Shown: piece after piece, positions 28,558 to 36,811 of the stretch
How positions within the stretch are numbered: position 1 is the stretch's first letter
Layout: each line of letters begins with the position of its first letter
Assembly: GCA_910587765.1 (NCBI GenBank)
Contig: CAJUNR010000041.1
Coordinates: 1 to 36,811 of the forward strand
Direction: 5' to 3'
DNA length: 36,811 bases
DNA from: an uncultured Lachnospiraceae bacterium
GTDB taxonomy: Bacteria > Bacillota > Clostridia > Lachnospirales > Lachnospiraceae
Notes under the pieces: model-generated
The model's database searches: none
Told to the model about the DNA's origin: nothing
Seen by the model: the letters and a program-made list of their open reading frames with translations, nothing else
Position numbers and translations under genes: made by a program

Positions 28558-30203
28558 TATTCCTTATAGCGGATCACGACCCGGTCCTCCAGTTCCTCCG
28601 TCGAACTGACAATCACCTCCGTCTCCCGGTCAATCACCCCTTCTTCCACCGCCGCAAAACTGTCGTTCCGGTCCAGCACCCTCACATAAACCATCTCCGC
28701 CGTCAGCTCCGTGCCCAGGATACCGGCGCGCTCGCTGACTACATAGACGAAGCTCCTCTGGTTGGCATCCTCGTGCAGCGCGTTCAACGGGATGCACACC
28801 GGCCAGGTCTCCGACTGCGCTTTTACTTCAAAGCTTCCGCTCTCTCCGATCGCTCCGATCCCGTCCGGAAGAAAGACTCTGGCGTCGAAGAACTCCGGAT
28901 TGCTCTCATTTTCCGCCACATAATCCACCTTCAGCTCCTTTTTCGAGGAACCTCCCAGCGCCAGATTTACCGTATCCCCCTGATTGACATATTTTTTCTG
29001 CTCCTTCGTCAGCGAGACCAGAAACTGCAGAGGGCTCGTCAGGTCCGCATAGACCAGCGCCGCCCCGTCGCCCACGCGCTCCCCGGGACTGACCTGAACG
29101 CGGGTAATGATTCCCTCCGCCTCCGGATAGACCTGTCCGGAAGCGTCCCGCACTTTCTGATATGCCGAAAGCTCCGTCTGCAGGACGGACAGCTCCAGAC
29201 GGTCAACCTCCAGACTGCTGTCCGCATCGGCCGCCTGGCCGGTGTCCGCGACCTTCCGCTGCGCGTCCAGCATCGTATCCGCCCCGGACTGTTCCGCGTC
29301 CGCCACCGCGCGCTCCGCCGTCTCCACCGCATCCTTGAGCGACGCTTTCTTCTCTTCCCAGGCGGACAGCGCCTCGTCCTCCGCCGTAAAGTCCGGCTTC
29401 TGCACGGGCTTTTCCGTATGCCGGGCATAAGCCGCTGCCGCTTCTTCCCACGCCTTTTTCTTCTCCTGCGCCTGCGCCCTGGCCGCTTCCAGCTCCCCGG
29501 AAACCTCCCCGCCGGGGGCAGCGGAACCTGATTCCTCCAGTTTTTTCACCTGTTCCTCAGCTTCTTTGTACGCTTTTTCCGCCGCTTCTGCGGCCGCTTT
29601 CAGCTCCTTTTCTTTTTTCGACCACTCGCTGTACGCTTTCTGCCGCCGTCTGCGCTCCTGCTCCGGAGTCACCTGCACCGAGGACTTTTTATGCGCGTCG
29701 TATGCGTCCTCGGCGTCTTCCAGATCTTCTCTGGCCCTGCCAAGCGTCTCGTCCGCCCTGCTCTGCGCCCGATCATAGTCTTCCCGCGCCCGCTCGCTCT
29801 CCGTCTGCTGCTTCTGCGCCTCCAGTCCTCTGTTCTGTTCGATGGCGGCGATCTGCAGCCGAAGCTTCTGTATCTCCAGCTCTTTATCCTGAATCTTCGT
29901 GTCCAGATCTCCCATATCCAGATCAAACAGCAGTGTCTCCGGCGTCACCCGGTCTCCCACATTGACGTAGACGGTGCGGACGCGCAGGCCGGAGAGCGCC
30001 GTCACCGCATACTCCCGCCCCTGACGGACGATCCCGTCCGCCGTCACCGTATGATCCAGCGCCGTCCGTCTCGGCGTCTCCACGCTCACCTGCGGCAGCC
30101 TGGACGCATAGACCACCCGGGAAATCAGCGTGCACAGCATCATAAACGCCAGAAAGATGCCAAAAGCAGTCAAAACCTTCTTCTGCCTGTTCCAAAATTC
30201 CAT
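28557..30203 (-). CDS. HlyD/MacA-type membrane fusion adaptor with long coiled coil
   Basis: A 548-residue protein with one N-terminal TM anchor (about 11-32). A split biotinyl-lipoyl domain has its first half near 67-96 (SGLRVRTVYVNVGDRVTPET) and second half after the coiled coil (AEGIITRVQVSPGERVGDGA). Between them is a long antiparallel coiled coil (about 103-345) rich in Glu, Lys, Ala and Gln. A C-terminal beta-barrel follows. Such adaptors normally serve ABC or RND exporters. Here no exporter lies nearby; instead it ends an operon of sugar-importer genes, 6 nt after the second permease with AAAGGAG at its start. It may bridge the cell-surface receptors and the permease, or serve a distant exporter. 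Confidence 0.85.
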   Translation of the reverse strand: MEFWNRQKKVLTAFGIFLAFMMLCTLISRVVYASRLPQVSVETPRRTALDHTVTADGIVRQGREYAVTALSGLRVRTVYVNVGDRVTPETLLFDLDMGDLDTKIQDKELEIQKLRLQIAAIEQNRGLEAQKQQTESERAREDYDRAQSRADETLGRAREDLEDAEDAYDAHKKSSVQVTPEQERRRRQKAYSEWSKKEKELKAAAEAAEKAYKEAEEQVKKLEESGSAAPGGEVSGELEAARAQAQEKKKAWEEAAAAYARHTEKPVQKPDFTAEDEALSAWEEKKASLKDAVETAERAVADAEQSGADTMLDAQRKVADTGQAADADSSLEVDRLELSVLQTELSAYQKVRDASGQVYPEAEGIITRVQVSPGERVGDGAALVYADLTSPLQFLVSLTKEQKKYVNQGDTVNLALGGSSKKELKVDYVAENESNPEFFDARVFLPDGIGAIGESGSFEVKAQSETWPVCIPLNALHEDANQRSFVYVVSERAGILGTELTAEMVYVRVLDRNDSFAAVEEGVIDRETEVIVSSTEELEDRVVIRYKE

Positions 30204-30209
30204 CTCAAC

Positions 30210-31061
30210 CTACTCCTTTAACCCCGAAGCCGCGATGCCCTGTTCCAGATATTCCCGTCCCGACAGAAATACAAACACCGCCGGTATAAGCGTGATCACC
30301 GACGCCGCAAACGAGTACCCCGCCTGCTCCAGACTGATCTCCGGCAGATACAAAGACAGCGGCCAGAGGCTCTGGTCCTTCAGAAACGCCAGCGGCTGTT
30401 CGATCAGGCTCCAGTATTCCAGAAAGCCGAGCACCGCCGCCGACAGAATCCCGCCCGACGCCAGCGGAAGCCCCAGCATCGCAAATATCGTCCATTCCCC
30501 CGCCCCGTCAATACGCGCCGCCTCGATCAGTCCTTTCGGAAGGCTGCAGAAGCCCCGGTACACGAGAAAGACCGGATAGGTGGAAAATACCGCCGGCAGA
30601 ATGATCGCCTTATGGCTGTTCATCAGCGACAGTCCGTCCAGAACCAGATAGCTGGACAGCATCGTCACCTGAAACGGCATCAGCATCAGCACCACATACA
30701 GCGTAAACAGAAGCCTCCGGAAGCGAAACGGATAGACCGCGAAGGCCCACGCCGCCGGAACCGCGATCAGAAGCTGCCCCAGAAGAATGCAGGCCACAAG
30801 TTTCATGGAATTCCAGAAGACGATAAAAAACTGCGGAGTCTGGAAGAGAAGCTTCGTGTAATGCGCAAAGGTCGGCCAGAGCGGAAAAAAGCTCCAGGTA
30901 ATGAACCGTTCCCCGTCCGCCGTCAGCGGCGTCAGATTCTGCAGAAGCTCATAACGGCTCATAATCGAACCGCTCAGCAGTACCGGTATCGGAGCGCAGA
31001 AGGCGGCTCCCAGCAGAAGCAGCACCGTTTTCACGGCCGCGTTTCCCAGTCTTTTCTTCAT
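30210..31061 (-). CDS. Carbohydrate ABC permease, MalG/CUT1 type
   Basis: A 283-residue inner-membrane permease with six TM segments. The EAA loop that contacts the ATPase is EAARIDGAGEWTIFAMLGLPL. The segments CAPIPVLLSGSIM at the N-terminus and LVACILLGQLLIAVPAAWAF in the core are typical of MalG-like CUT1 subunits. It follows the MalF-type gene by 3 nt. No ATPase is encoded here; CUT1 systems in Firmicutes often share a common MsmK/UgpC-type ATPase, which is inferred. Confidence 0.92.
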   Translation of the reverse strand: MKKRLGNAAVKTVLLLLGAAFCAPIPVLLSGSIMSRYELLQNLTPLTADGERFITWSFFPLWPTFAHYTKLLFQTPQFFIVFWNSMKLVACILLGQLLIAVPAAWAFAVYPFRFRRLLFTLYVVLMLMPFQVTMLSSYLVLDGLSLMNSHKAIILPAVFSTYPVFLVYRGFCSLPKGLIEAARIDGAGEWTIFAMLGLPLASGGILSAAVLGFLEYWSLIEQPLAFLKDQSLWPLSLYLPEISLEQAGYSFAASVITLIPAVFVFLSGREYLEQGIAASGLKE

Positions 31062-31064
31062 GTT

Positions 31065-32033
31065 CTATATCCTCTCATCCTGATCCCACAGTCTCTGCAG
31101 CAGGAGGATGACCGCAAACAGCACCGTCCCCACCAGGACCGCCGACGCCGCCATCTTATCCAGCTCCAGATTGACGAACCAGTTATTGAACAAATGCTGC
31201 AGCAGATACATGCTCTCATGGGGATAGGAGCCCGCGACCAGATAGGCCTCCCGGAATACCTTGAAGGAATTGAGGAAGGAAAGGACGGTGATCGTATAGA
31301 GCGAACCTTTCAGATTCGGAAATACGACCCGCCAGAAGCACTGTCTCTGTGTAGCCCCGTCCACTCTCGCCGCCTCCGTCAGTTCTGCGGGCACGGAAAA
31401 GATCCCCGCCAGCCACAGAATCATCGTATAACCGAGATTTTTCCACAGATAGCTGAAAACGAGCACCCAGAAGGCGGCCCGGCTCCCCATATAGTCCGGA
31501 AGCTGCCCCTCGGCCAGAAGGCCGAGTCCCGCCAGCCATCCGTTGAGAAAGCCCGGACCCGAGAAAAGCATCTTCCAGATCAGGACGACCGTGGCGGCCG
31601 GCATGGCCAGCGGAAACAAAAACAGGGATTTGATCAACTGCATCTTCTTCAGGCGGCTCAGCAGCACGGACAGATAGAGACTGATCCCGATCAGAAGCGG
31701 AAGGCAGACGAAGGTAAAGCGCACGGTATTTCCGACCGCCAGCCGAAACGCCTGGTTGGCAAGGACCAGCTTGTAATTGCGAACCCCGGTCCATTCCTCC
31801 GTGACCGCCGTCAGAAAGGAACGGCGGATCACGTCCAGAAAGGGCAGCAGCACGAAGACCAGCACGCCCGCCAGACTCGGAAGCAGAAAACCAATCCAGG
31901 CGCGCCGGCTCCGCCCTGCAAAACGCTCCCCGCGCAGGCGGCCCGCCGGCAGGAGACGCCTCTTTCCGGCGGAGCTATTCCGCCAGATAAACCGCTGCCT
32001 TCTTGACAATTTCCGCCGCTCCTTCCTCTGCAC
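31065..32033 (-). CDS. Carbohydrate ABC permease, MalF/CUT1 type
   Basis: A permease of about 322 residues with six TM segments and the EAA loop EAARVDGATQRQCFWRVVFPNL. The start is uncertain. No ATG lies between the preceding lipoprotein stop (31977) and the first TM. A GTG at 32031-32033 has AAGGAG 6 nt upstream, and a TTG at 32007-32009 also has AAGGAG 9 nt upstream; both overlap the lipoprotein gene. I chose the GTG, giving a very basic cytoplasmic N-terminus (QRKERRKLSRRQR). The open frame extends to 32099. Partner of the MalG-type permease. Confidence 0.88.
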   Translation of the reverse strand: MQRKERRKLSRRQRFIWRNSSAGKRRLLPAGRLRGERFAGRSRRAWIGFLLPSLAGVLVFVLLPFLDVIRRSFLTAVTEEWTGVRNYKLVLANQAFRLAVGNTVRFTFVCLPLLIGISLYLSVLLSRLKKMQLIKSLFLFPLAMPAATVVLIWKMLFSGPGFLNGWLAGLGLLAEGQLPDYMGSRAAFWVLVFSYLWKNLGYTMILWLAGIFSVPAELTEAARVDGATQRQCFWRVVFPNLKGSLYTITVLSFLNSFKVFREAYLVAGSYPHESMYLLQHLFNNWFVNLELDKMAASAVLVGTVLFAVILLLQRLWDQDERI

Positions 32034-34281
32034 TGCGTTCTCCTTCCAGCACATTTTTTCCGATCTCGCAGACCAGCCCGCACAGATAGTCCTGCGCAAA
32101 CACCGGCGTCTTCAGCTCCTCCACATACTGCGTGAATTTCTCCCGCTCCGCCCGGTCCGGCCAGTACAGCAGAAGCTCCTGCTCCGTCCCGTCCGCTACG
32201 GAAAGCGTCATGCTGCCGTTGTCGGAATTTTCCTCATCAAACTGAAAAACCGCTTCACAGGCCGCCCGGTTTACCGGAAAACCATCGTATATCTTTTCCT
32301 GCGTATCCGCGCGGAACATCAGCCGCACAAACTCCTCCGCTTCCGCCTGCCGGGTTGTCTTTGAACGGATCCCGACCATGGCCACGGGCAGGTAAGGAGC
32401 CGGCGCCTGTCCGCTGAAAATCCGGTAATCCAGCCCGTTCTCCGTCCGCAGTACGGAGGTCACGTTGTCCAGACAGAGCTGGATTCCTTCCACGTAACCG
32501 GCGGCCGCAGCCGCATATCCCTGAGGAATCCGCAGCACGTTATTGCAGATCTCCATCTGATACTGCAGCGGATCCACGCCGTAGGAAACCAGTTCTTCCG
32601 CTTCTCTGCGCAGGCGCTCCGTATGCTCCGGCACCGCCCCCGCCTGTTCCGCGTCATAGACACGCTTCACCTGCCGCAGAAATTCCGCGACGGCCGCCTC
32701 GTCCGGCTGCCCGTCCTCCTCAGTCCAGGCCGGAGAAGACACCATTGCGAACAGGCGGAGCATCGTCCCGGCGTCGGAAATCCCGAAGATGCCGCCCTGC
32801 GGATGCGCGGCGCGGAATTTCTCCGTCTGCTCCGCAATGCCCTCAAGGTCATCCATCTGACCGATCATCTCCCGGTCTGCGGCCAGAAGCGGCACCCGGA
32901 TACACATGGGCATGGCGTAGACCGCCCCCGTCCCGTCGGCAAATCCTTCCGTCACATTGGCAAACAGTTCTTCCCCAAGACTGTCCAGTACCGGACGGAT
33001 GTCCTGCAGCATTCCTTTCTCAATATACGTATCCAGAGGCAGGCCGTCCAGCAGCAGCACGTCCGGCCCTTCCCCAGCCAGTATCTCGGTATTCAGCCGC
33101 CTCAGAGCGTCCTCCACCGTCATACTGCCGTCGGCCGAAAGCCCCGTCTCATAGCGGACATAGAGATCCGGACGGCTCCTTTTATAACCGGTCACCGCCT
33201 GACGCACGCACTGGTTTTCCTCCAGGCTGTAAATCCGCAGTTCGCGCTCCGGCATGGACGGAACCGACGAATCGAAGGTGTAGCGCACCAGTCCCGTCGA
33301 CGGCTGAAACACGGCCAGAAATTCCCGGTCTTCCAGTATTCTGAACCGATAGAGCACCGCATCGGCGTCGCCGAAGACGCTGAGCGCGCCGTCGATCACC
33401 TGTTCCATCACATTGCCGCCGGGCACATACCGGTACACGCCGTCCCCGCTGGCCAGATAGATCACATCCGGTTCCCCGCTTCCCGCAACCGCCAGCGGGT
33501 ATCCGCCTCCCGTCCAGGCAACCGTCCCGTCCGGAATCGTCTGACGGATCCAGGCGTCCGCCGTCTCATCCTGCGGCAGCAGCACCTCCTCCTGCAGATC
33601 GTAGCGGTACAGCCTGTCATGTCCCACCGCCATCAGAATCTCACCGGAAAAATCTATATATCCCACGGACCGCTCCGACATAAAAAGCTCCCGCAGACTT
33701 TCCTTTTCTATGTCCACCTCATAGACCCTGCCCCGCATGTCCCCCGCGAACAGCCTTCCGTCTTCCTTGAACACAAACGTCTCAATACAGCTTCCGTCCT
33801 CCTGCGTGAATCCAAAGTCGACGATCTTCACCTCTCCGTCCGGCATTCCGAAGACGCAGTAATTGCCTTCTTCCTTCTCTTCACCGCCGCAGAGCGCCCG
33901 CGCCGCTTCGGGCATCGCTCCGGAGCAGGAAGCCGCCACCGTCCCGTCCGGACCCATGACCGCCGACAGACAGTACACCCCTTGAATCATCGGGAACCAG
34001 TCGGTCTCCTCCTGCCGCCACGTCCGCCCTTCATCCTCCGACCGATAGAGTCCCTCTCCGAAGCTGATGACGGTAAGACTCCCGTCGTCCAGCCAGTTCA
34101 CTCCCCCGTTCCGGTTGATCTCCTGCGGCATCTCATAAAAAGTCTCCACGTACCGCCCCATGGCTCCGTCCTGCGGCGGCGCGGCAGAGTCTCCCTGAGC
34201 CCGCCCTTTCGCACATCCTGACAAGAACAGCGCCGCCGCGCACAGCAGCGCTCCCAGTCTGATTGTCTTCCTGCTGACCAT
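31975..34281 (-). CDS. Lipoprotein: Asp-box propeller-like domain fused to solute-binding domain (A)
   Basis: A 768-residue surface lipoprotein. The signal peptide ends in the lipobox LSGC (Cys 23). Residues about 42-345 form a beta-rich region with short repeats and an Asp-box, SEDEGRTW (81-88), plus other blades such as PDGTVAAS and EDGRLFAGDMRGRVYEVD, suggesting a five- or six-bladed propeller. From about 347 to the end is a family-1 extracellular solute-binding domain (VRQAVTGYKRSRPDLYVRYE, GPDVLLLDGLPLDTY, PQGGIFGISD, IRSKTTRQAEAEEFVRLMF). ATG 34281 has AAGGAG 6 nt upstream. Ordinary sugar-binding lipoproteins are about 400-550 aa, so the N-terminal domain is extra. It is paralogous to the preceding gene. 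Confidence 0.88.
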   Translation of the reverse strand: MVSRKTIRLGALLCAAALFLSGCAKGRAQGDSAAPPQDGAMGRYVETFYEMPQEINRNGGVNWLDDGSLTVISFGEGLYRSEDEGRTWRQEETDWFPMIQGVYCLSAVMGPDGTVAASCSGAMPEAARALCGGEEKEEGNYCVFGMPDGEVKIVDFGFTQEDGSCIETFVFKEDGRLFAGDMRGRVYEVDIEKESLRELFMSERSVGYIDFSGEILMAVGHDRLYRYDLQEEVLLPQDETADAWIRQTIPDGTVAWTGGGYPLAVAGSGEPDVIYLASGDGVYRYVPGGNVMEQVIDGALSVFGDADAVLYRFRILEDREFLAVFQPSTGLVRYTFDSSVPSMPERELRIYSLEENQCVRQAVTGYKRSRPDLYVRYETGLSADGSMTVEDALRRLNTEILAGEGPDVLLLDGLPLDTYIEKGMLQDIRPVLDSLGEELFANVTEGFADGTGAVYAMPMCIRVPLLAADREMIGQMDDLEGIAEQTEKFRAAHPQGGIFGISDAGTMLRLFAMVSSPAWTEEDGQPDEAAVAEFLRQVKRVYDAEQAGAVPEHTERLRREAEELVSYGVDPLQYQMEICNNVLRIPQGYAAAAAGYVEGIQLCLDNVTSVLRTENGLDYRIFSGQAPAPYLPVAMVGIRSKTTRQAEAEEFVRLMFRADTQEKIYDGFPVNRAACEAVFQFDEENSDNGSMTLSVADGTEQELLLYWPDRAEREKFTQYVEELKTPVFAQDYLCGLVCEIGKNVLEGERSAEEGAAEIVKKAAVYLAE

Positions 34282-34340
34282 TCCCCGCTCCTTCCTGATT
34301 TCGCAGCGGTCCGTTTCATCGGGACCGCTGCACGCAGTCA

Positions 34341-36671
34341 TTATTCCGCCAGATAAATGGCTGCCTTTTTCAGAATCTCCGTTACCGCATCGTCCACGCT
34401 GACGCTGCCGTTCAGCGCTTTCTGTCCGACCTCATACACGACTTCTTCGATGACCGCGTCGCCGGCGCACACTGCGGTCGCCGACTGGACCATCTTCTTC
34501 AGCGCTTCAAAATCCGCTTCCGTACTCCAGCGGATATCCAGATCGAAGCTGGTCCCGTCCGGAGTGGAGGTTCCGATGCTGATCCCCATGTCGTCTTCCC
34601 GCGGATTCTCCTTTAAGTGCTCAAAGGAGGCCATGTTCATCGGCAGACCCGTGGGCACCTCAATGTCCTGCAGCTCTCTTCCGTACAGGAAGCGGAAGAA
34701 CTCCAGCGCCGGCCCGTTTTCCTGCGCCCCGCTGCTGACTCCGATCATTCCTCTGGGGACAAAACCGTTCTGAATCTGCCCCTGCCAGACGCCGAATCCG
34801 AAATCCGCTTCCTGATTCGCCAGCGTGCTGATCATGTTGAAATCTCCGTCTATCATATGCACCATTCCCATGCCGAGCTTCTGCTCTCCCATGGCGATGT
34901 TCAGCCCTCCGTTGGACGCATCCGCAAAATACTCCATGGCGCCGCTCCAGCGCATGCTGCTCTCATAATGACTCCTGTATTCTTTCTGTTCCTCTTCCCC
35001 GAGCCCGGCGATTTCCGCCTGATAGATCCGCTTTGCCTGCGTGAGAAACTCCTTCAGCTTCTCCCGATCGACGGAACCGCTCTTCGGATCGGTCCATGAA
35101 CCGGAACAGTTAATCCCCAGAGTGCGCAGCGCCTTCCCTTCCGCAGACAGGCCGGTGATCCCGCCCTGCGGATATCTGCTCCGCAGTTCCTCCACCGCGT
35201 CCGCCAGAGCGCTCAGATCCGTAACGTTTCCTGTGATCTGCGGATCCCCCACCAGCAGCGGCAGCCGGAACCGCAGCGGAAGGTAGAAGAGCTTCCCGTC
35301 TTCCCGGCACGCCTCCACAAGGTTCGGGAACAATGCGTCTTCCCCGCTCATGCCGGCGGCAATCTCACTTAAATCCATCAGTACGCCTTTCTCCTCGTAA
35401 GAAGATCGGGGAAGACCGTCCAGCACCAGCAGGTCCGGACCCGAGCCGGACATGATCCTTGTGTTCAGATTCTTGACGGCGTCCTCCGAGGTCATGCCGC
35501 TTCCTGTCGTCATCCCGACTTCATAGCGGACATAGACTTCCGGATGCTGCTTCTGGAACAGGCTCACCGCCTGACGGACGGCATAATTCTCGTTCAGGCT
35601 GTAGATTCCCACCTGCTGGTCCGGTATCGTCGGTATATCCGGGTCGTAGACGTAACGGTACATTTTCCCGTTCGTATAGAGAATCGCAAACTCATTGTCG
35701 GGCAGGACCGCCATCCCGGCCAGACTCATCATCGGATCTCCCAGAGAGCTTAAACTTCCCGCCATCACCTGCTCCACCGCCGTGCCGCTGATCACATGGC
35801 GGTACAGGCCGCTCTCACAGGCAAAACAGACAACGTCCTTATCCTCCCCCGGAACCATGATTACGCTGTAGGAACCGGAGTTGGCGCCGATCCCGTCTCC
35901 CACGTTTTCCATAATAAAATCCTGCAGCACCTTGTCGCCTTCCGCCGTCATCTCGTTGACCCTGTCATAGAACAGCAGGCCGCGGCTGGTAATATCAATC
36001 ATATAGGAGTCCGTAAAGCAGACGGATTCCGACAGCCCTTCCGCCTCATACAACCGCTTTGCTTCTCCGCCCGCGGGATCAAGCTCATACATTTTATGCT
36101 CCATCGTGGATGCATAGAGCCGGCCGTCTCCGCTGAACGAGAACAGGTAAATCTTCTCTCCTCCCGGAACTTCCACCGTCGTCTGATTTCCTTCCGGATC
36201 GACGTAAAGACCTACCGGGTTGTATTCGTTCCCCTCCCCTTCCTCTGAGGATGAGATGTAGACCAGAGCCACCGAACCGTCCGGCCCGATGGCCATGCTG
36301 CTGATATACCGTTCCCGAAGCTCCCGAAGCCACGGCGCATCTTTCCGTTTCCAGCTCCCGCCGTTGTCCGCCGACACATATACTCCGGCCGTCTGTTCGA
36401 TCAGCATCAGTTCGCCGTTCTCCAGTTTCTGCAGGCACAGCGTCGGATAACCGGCCGCCGCCACATCATCCGGCAGCGCCATCTCTTTCTCCAGATAACG
36501 TCCCATCGTCCGCTCTCCTTCGCCGCCTTCTTCCCGGGACGCCGCCGGCGCTTCGCCGGCTCCGCCGCCCTGCCCTTCCGCAGGACCGTTCCCTTTGCTC
36601 CCGCACCCCTGCAGAAGCATCATCACGCACACCAGCAGGCATGCCGTCCATCTTCCTGTTCTTCTCCTCAT
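34341..36671 (-). CDS. Lipoprotein: Asp-box propeller-like domain fused to solute-binding domain (B)
   Basis: A 776-residue lipoprotein with lipobox LQGC (Cys 23). The domain order matches the next gene: a Gly/Glu-rich linker, a beta-rich propeller-like region (about 57-350) with Asp-box SADNGGSW (100-107) and blades PDGSVALVYIS and GDGRLYASTMEHKMYELD, then a solute-binding domain from about 353 (VRQAVSLFQKQHPEVYVRYE, GPDLLVLDGLPRSSY, PQGGITGLS). Both proteins end in nearly the same helix (KKAAIYLAE and KKAAVYLAE), showing a tandem duplication. The start is ATG 36671; the open frame reaches 36728, but that part overlaps the -10 box. It is the first gene of the operon. Confidence 0.88.
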   Translation of the reverse strand: MRRRTGRWTACLLVCVMMLLQGCGSKGNGPAEGQGGGAGEAPAASREEGGEGERTMGRYLEKEMALPDDVAAAGYPTLCLQKLENGELMLIEQTAGVYVSADNGGSWKRKDAPWLRELRERYISSMAIGPDGSVALVYISSSEEGEGNEYNPVGLYVDPEGNQTTVEVPGGEKIYLFSFSGDGRLYASTMEHKMYELDPAGGEAKRLYEAEGLSESVCFTDSYMIDITSRGLLFYDRVNEMTAEGDKVLQDFIMENVGDGIGANSGSYSVIMVPGEDKDVVCFACESGLYRHVISGTAVEQVMAGSLSSLGDPMMSLAGMAVLPDNEFAILYTNGKMYRYVYDPDIPTIPDQQVGIYSLNENYAVRQAVSLFQKQHPEVYVRYEVGMTTGSGMTSEDAVKNLNTRIMSGSGPDLLVLDGLPRSSYEEKGVLMDLSEIAAGMSGEDALFPNLVEACREDGKLFYLPLRFRLPLLVGDPQITGNVTDLSALADAVEELRSRYPQGGITGLSAEGKALRTLGINCSGSWTDPKSGSVDREKLKEFLTQAKRIYQAEIAGLGEEEQKEYRSHYESSMRWSGAMEYFADASNGGLNIAMGEQKLGMGMVHMIDGDFNMISTLANQEADFGFGVWQGQIQNGFVPRGMIGVSSGAQENGPALEFFRFLYGRELQDIEVPTGLPMNMASFEHLKENPREDDMGISIGTSTPDGTSFDLDIRWSTEADFEALKKMVQSATAVCAGDAVIEEVVYEVGQKALNGSVSVDDAVTEILKKAAIYLAE

Positions 36672-36726
36672 TCCACAATCCGCTCCTTTCCGTATCCTTC
36701 TCATCCCACTCTCCCATCTGACGGCC

Positions 36727-36756
36727 ATTATAGCAGATTTATCTCTAAACTGTCTC
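36727..36756 (-). promoter_or_regulatory. Promoter of the lipoprotein/ABC operon
   Basis: On the minus strand GAGACA (36751-36756) is 18 bp from a perfect TATAAT (36727-36732). The leader is about 50 nt. TTAGAGA is repeated directly with an 11-bp period across the -35 (plus-strand TCTCTAA at 36742-36748 and 36753-36759). Confidence 0.6.
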
Positions 36757-36768
36757 TAAGGGGGTGTC

Positions 36769-36789
36769 GGTTAATACCGATTTTTAACC
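36769..36789. promoter_or_regulatory. Inverted repeat upstream of the ABC operon promoter
   Basis: GGTTAA (36769-36774) and TTAACC (36784-36789) are inverted with a 9-bp spacer, 13 bp upstream of the -35. It is a possible regulator site. Nothing else is recognised from 36760 to the window end. Confidence 0.35.
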
Positions 36790-36811
36790 TCTGACAAGCA
36801 AGGAAGATACA

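Noticed and set aside
30612..34221. Long plus-strand frames (464 and 532 residues) opposite the ABC operon
   Set aside because: They are basic, low-complexity shadows of the permease and lipoprotein genes, with no ribosome site or domain.
1..36811. CRISPR array, insertion sequence or prophage
   Set aside because: I found no regularly spaced repeats, transposase, integrase or phage structural gene in any frame.

Overview
The window looks like a chromosomal segment from a spore-forming, anaerobic Gram-positive bacterium of the Clostridia, most likely Lachnospiraceae. The grounds are the tig-clpP-clpX-lon-engB order, an alpha/beta-type small acid-soluble spore protein with a sigma-G-like promoter, a DUF4364 protein, a PadR/DUF1700/DUF4097/PspC operon and strong AGGAGG ribosome binding sites. 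I see no phage, transposase, plasmid origin or CRISPR array. The placement is inference from gene content, not from a search.

Layout. Positions 1-225 hold three minus-strand tRNA genes (Met, cut by the window edge; Thr; Glu). Next is rho (382-1722), preceded by a small membrane protein gene that appears frameshifted. A radical SAM protein and a DUF4364 protein follow on the plus strand. From 3944 to 11357, on the minus strand, is the protein quality-control block tig, clpP, clpX, lon, engB and an AI-2E-family permease. From 11503 to 15096 are a spore protein, a DJ-1/PfpI protein, a CYTH protein, an XRE regulator, an unlisted 49-residue ORF and pyrC.

Positions 15253-20816 form an antimicrobial-peptide sensing and protection locus. 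It has a lantibiotic-immunity-type ABC transporter (ATPase plus two permeases), a divergent OmpR-type response regulator and histidine kinase, and a VanZ-like protein. The intergenic regions carry candidate operators. At 20844-22142 a MerR regulator with a C-terminal membrane anchor is translationally coupled to a short YidC/Oxa1-like protein behind a MerR-type 19-bp-spacer promoter. At 22140-23219 is an AT-rich XRE plus Uma2-nuclease pair that looks acquired. It is followed by a possible minus-strand small RNA, then the PadR-DUF1700-DUF4097-PspC operon, a PurF paralogue lacking the catalytic N-terminal cysteine, an AraC regulator with a clear 21-bp-period operator, and an 82-residue protein of unknown function.

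The last 8 kb (28557-36671, minus strand) is the most unusual part. Two tandem lipoproteins each join an Asp-box beta-propeller-like domain to a family-1 solute-binding domain. They are followed by two CUT1-type sugar permeases and a long coiled-coil HlyD/MacA-type adaptor, with no ATPase and no exporter. This reads as one operon and is my best candidate for an undescribed system.

At least two, probably three, intergenic copies of a GC-rich palindromic repeat sit near 12.5, 15.2 and 17.7 kb.
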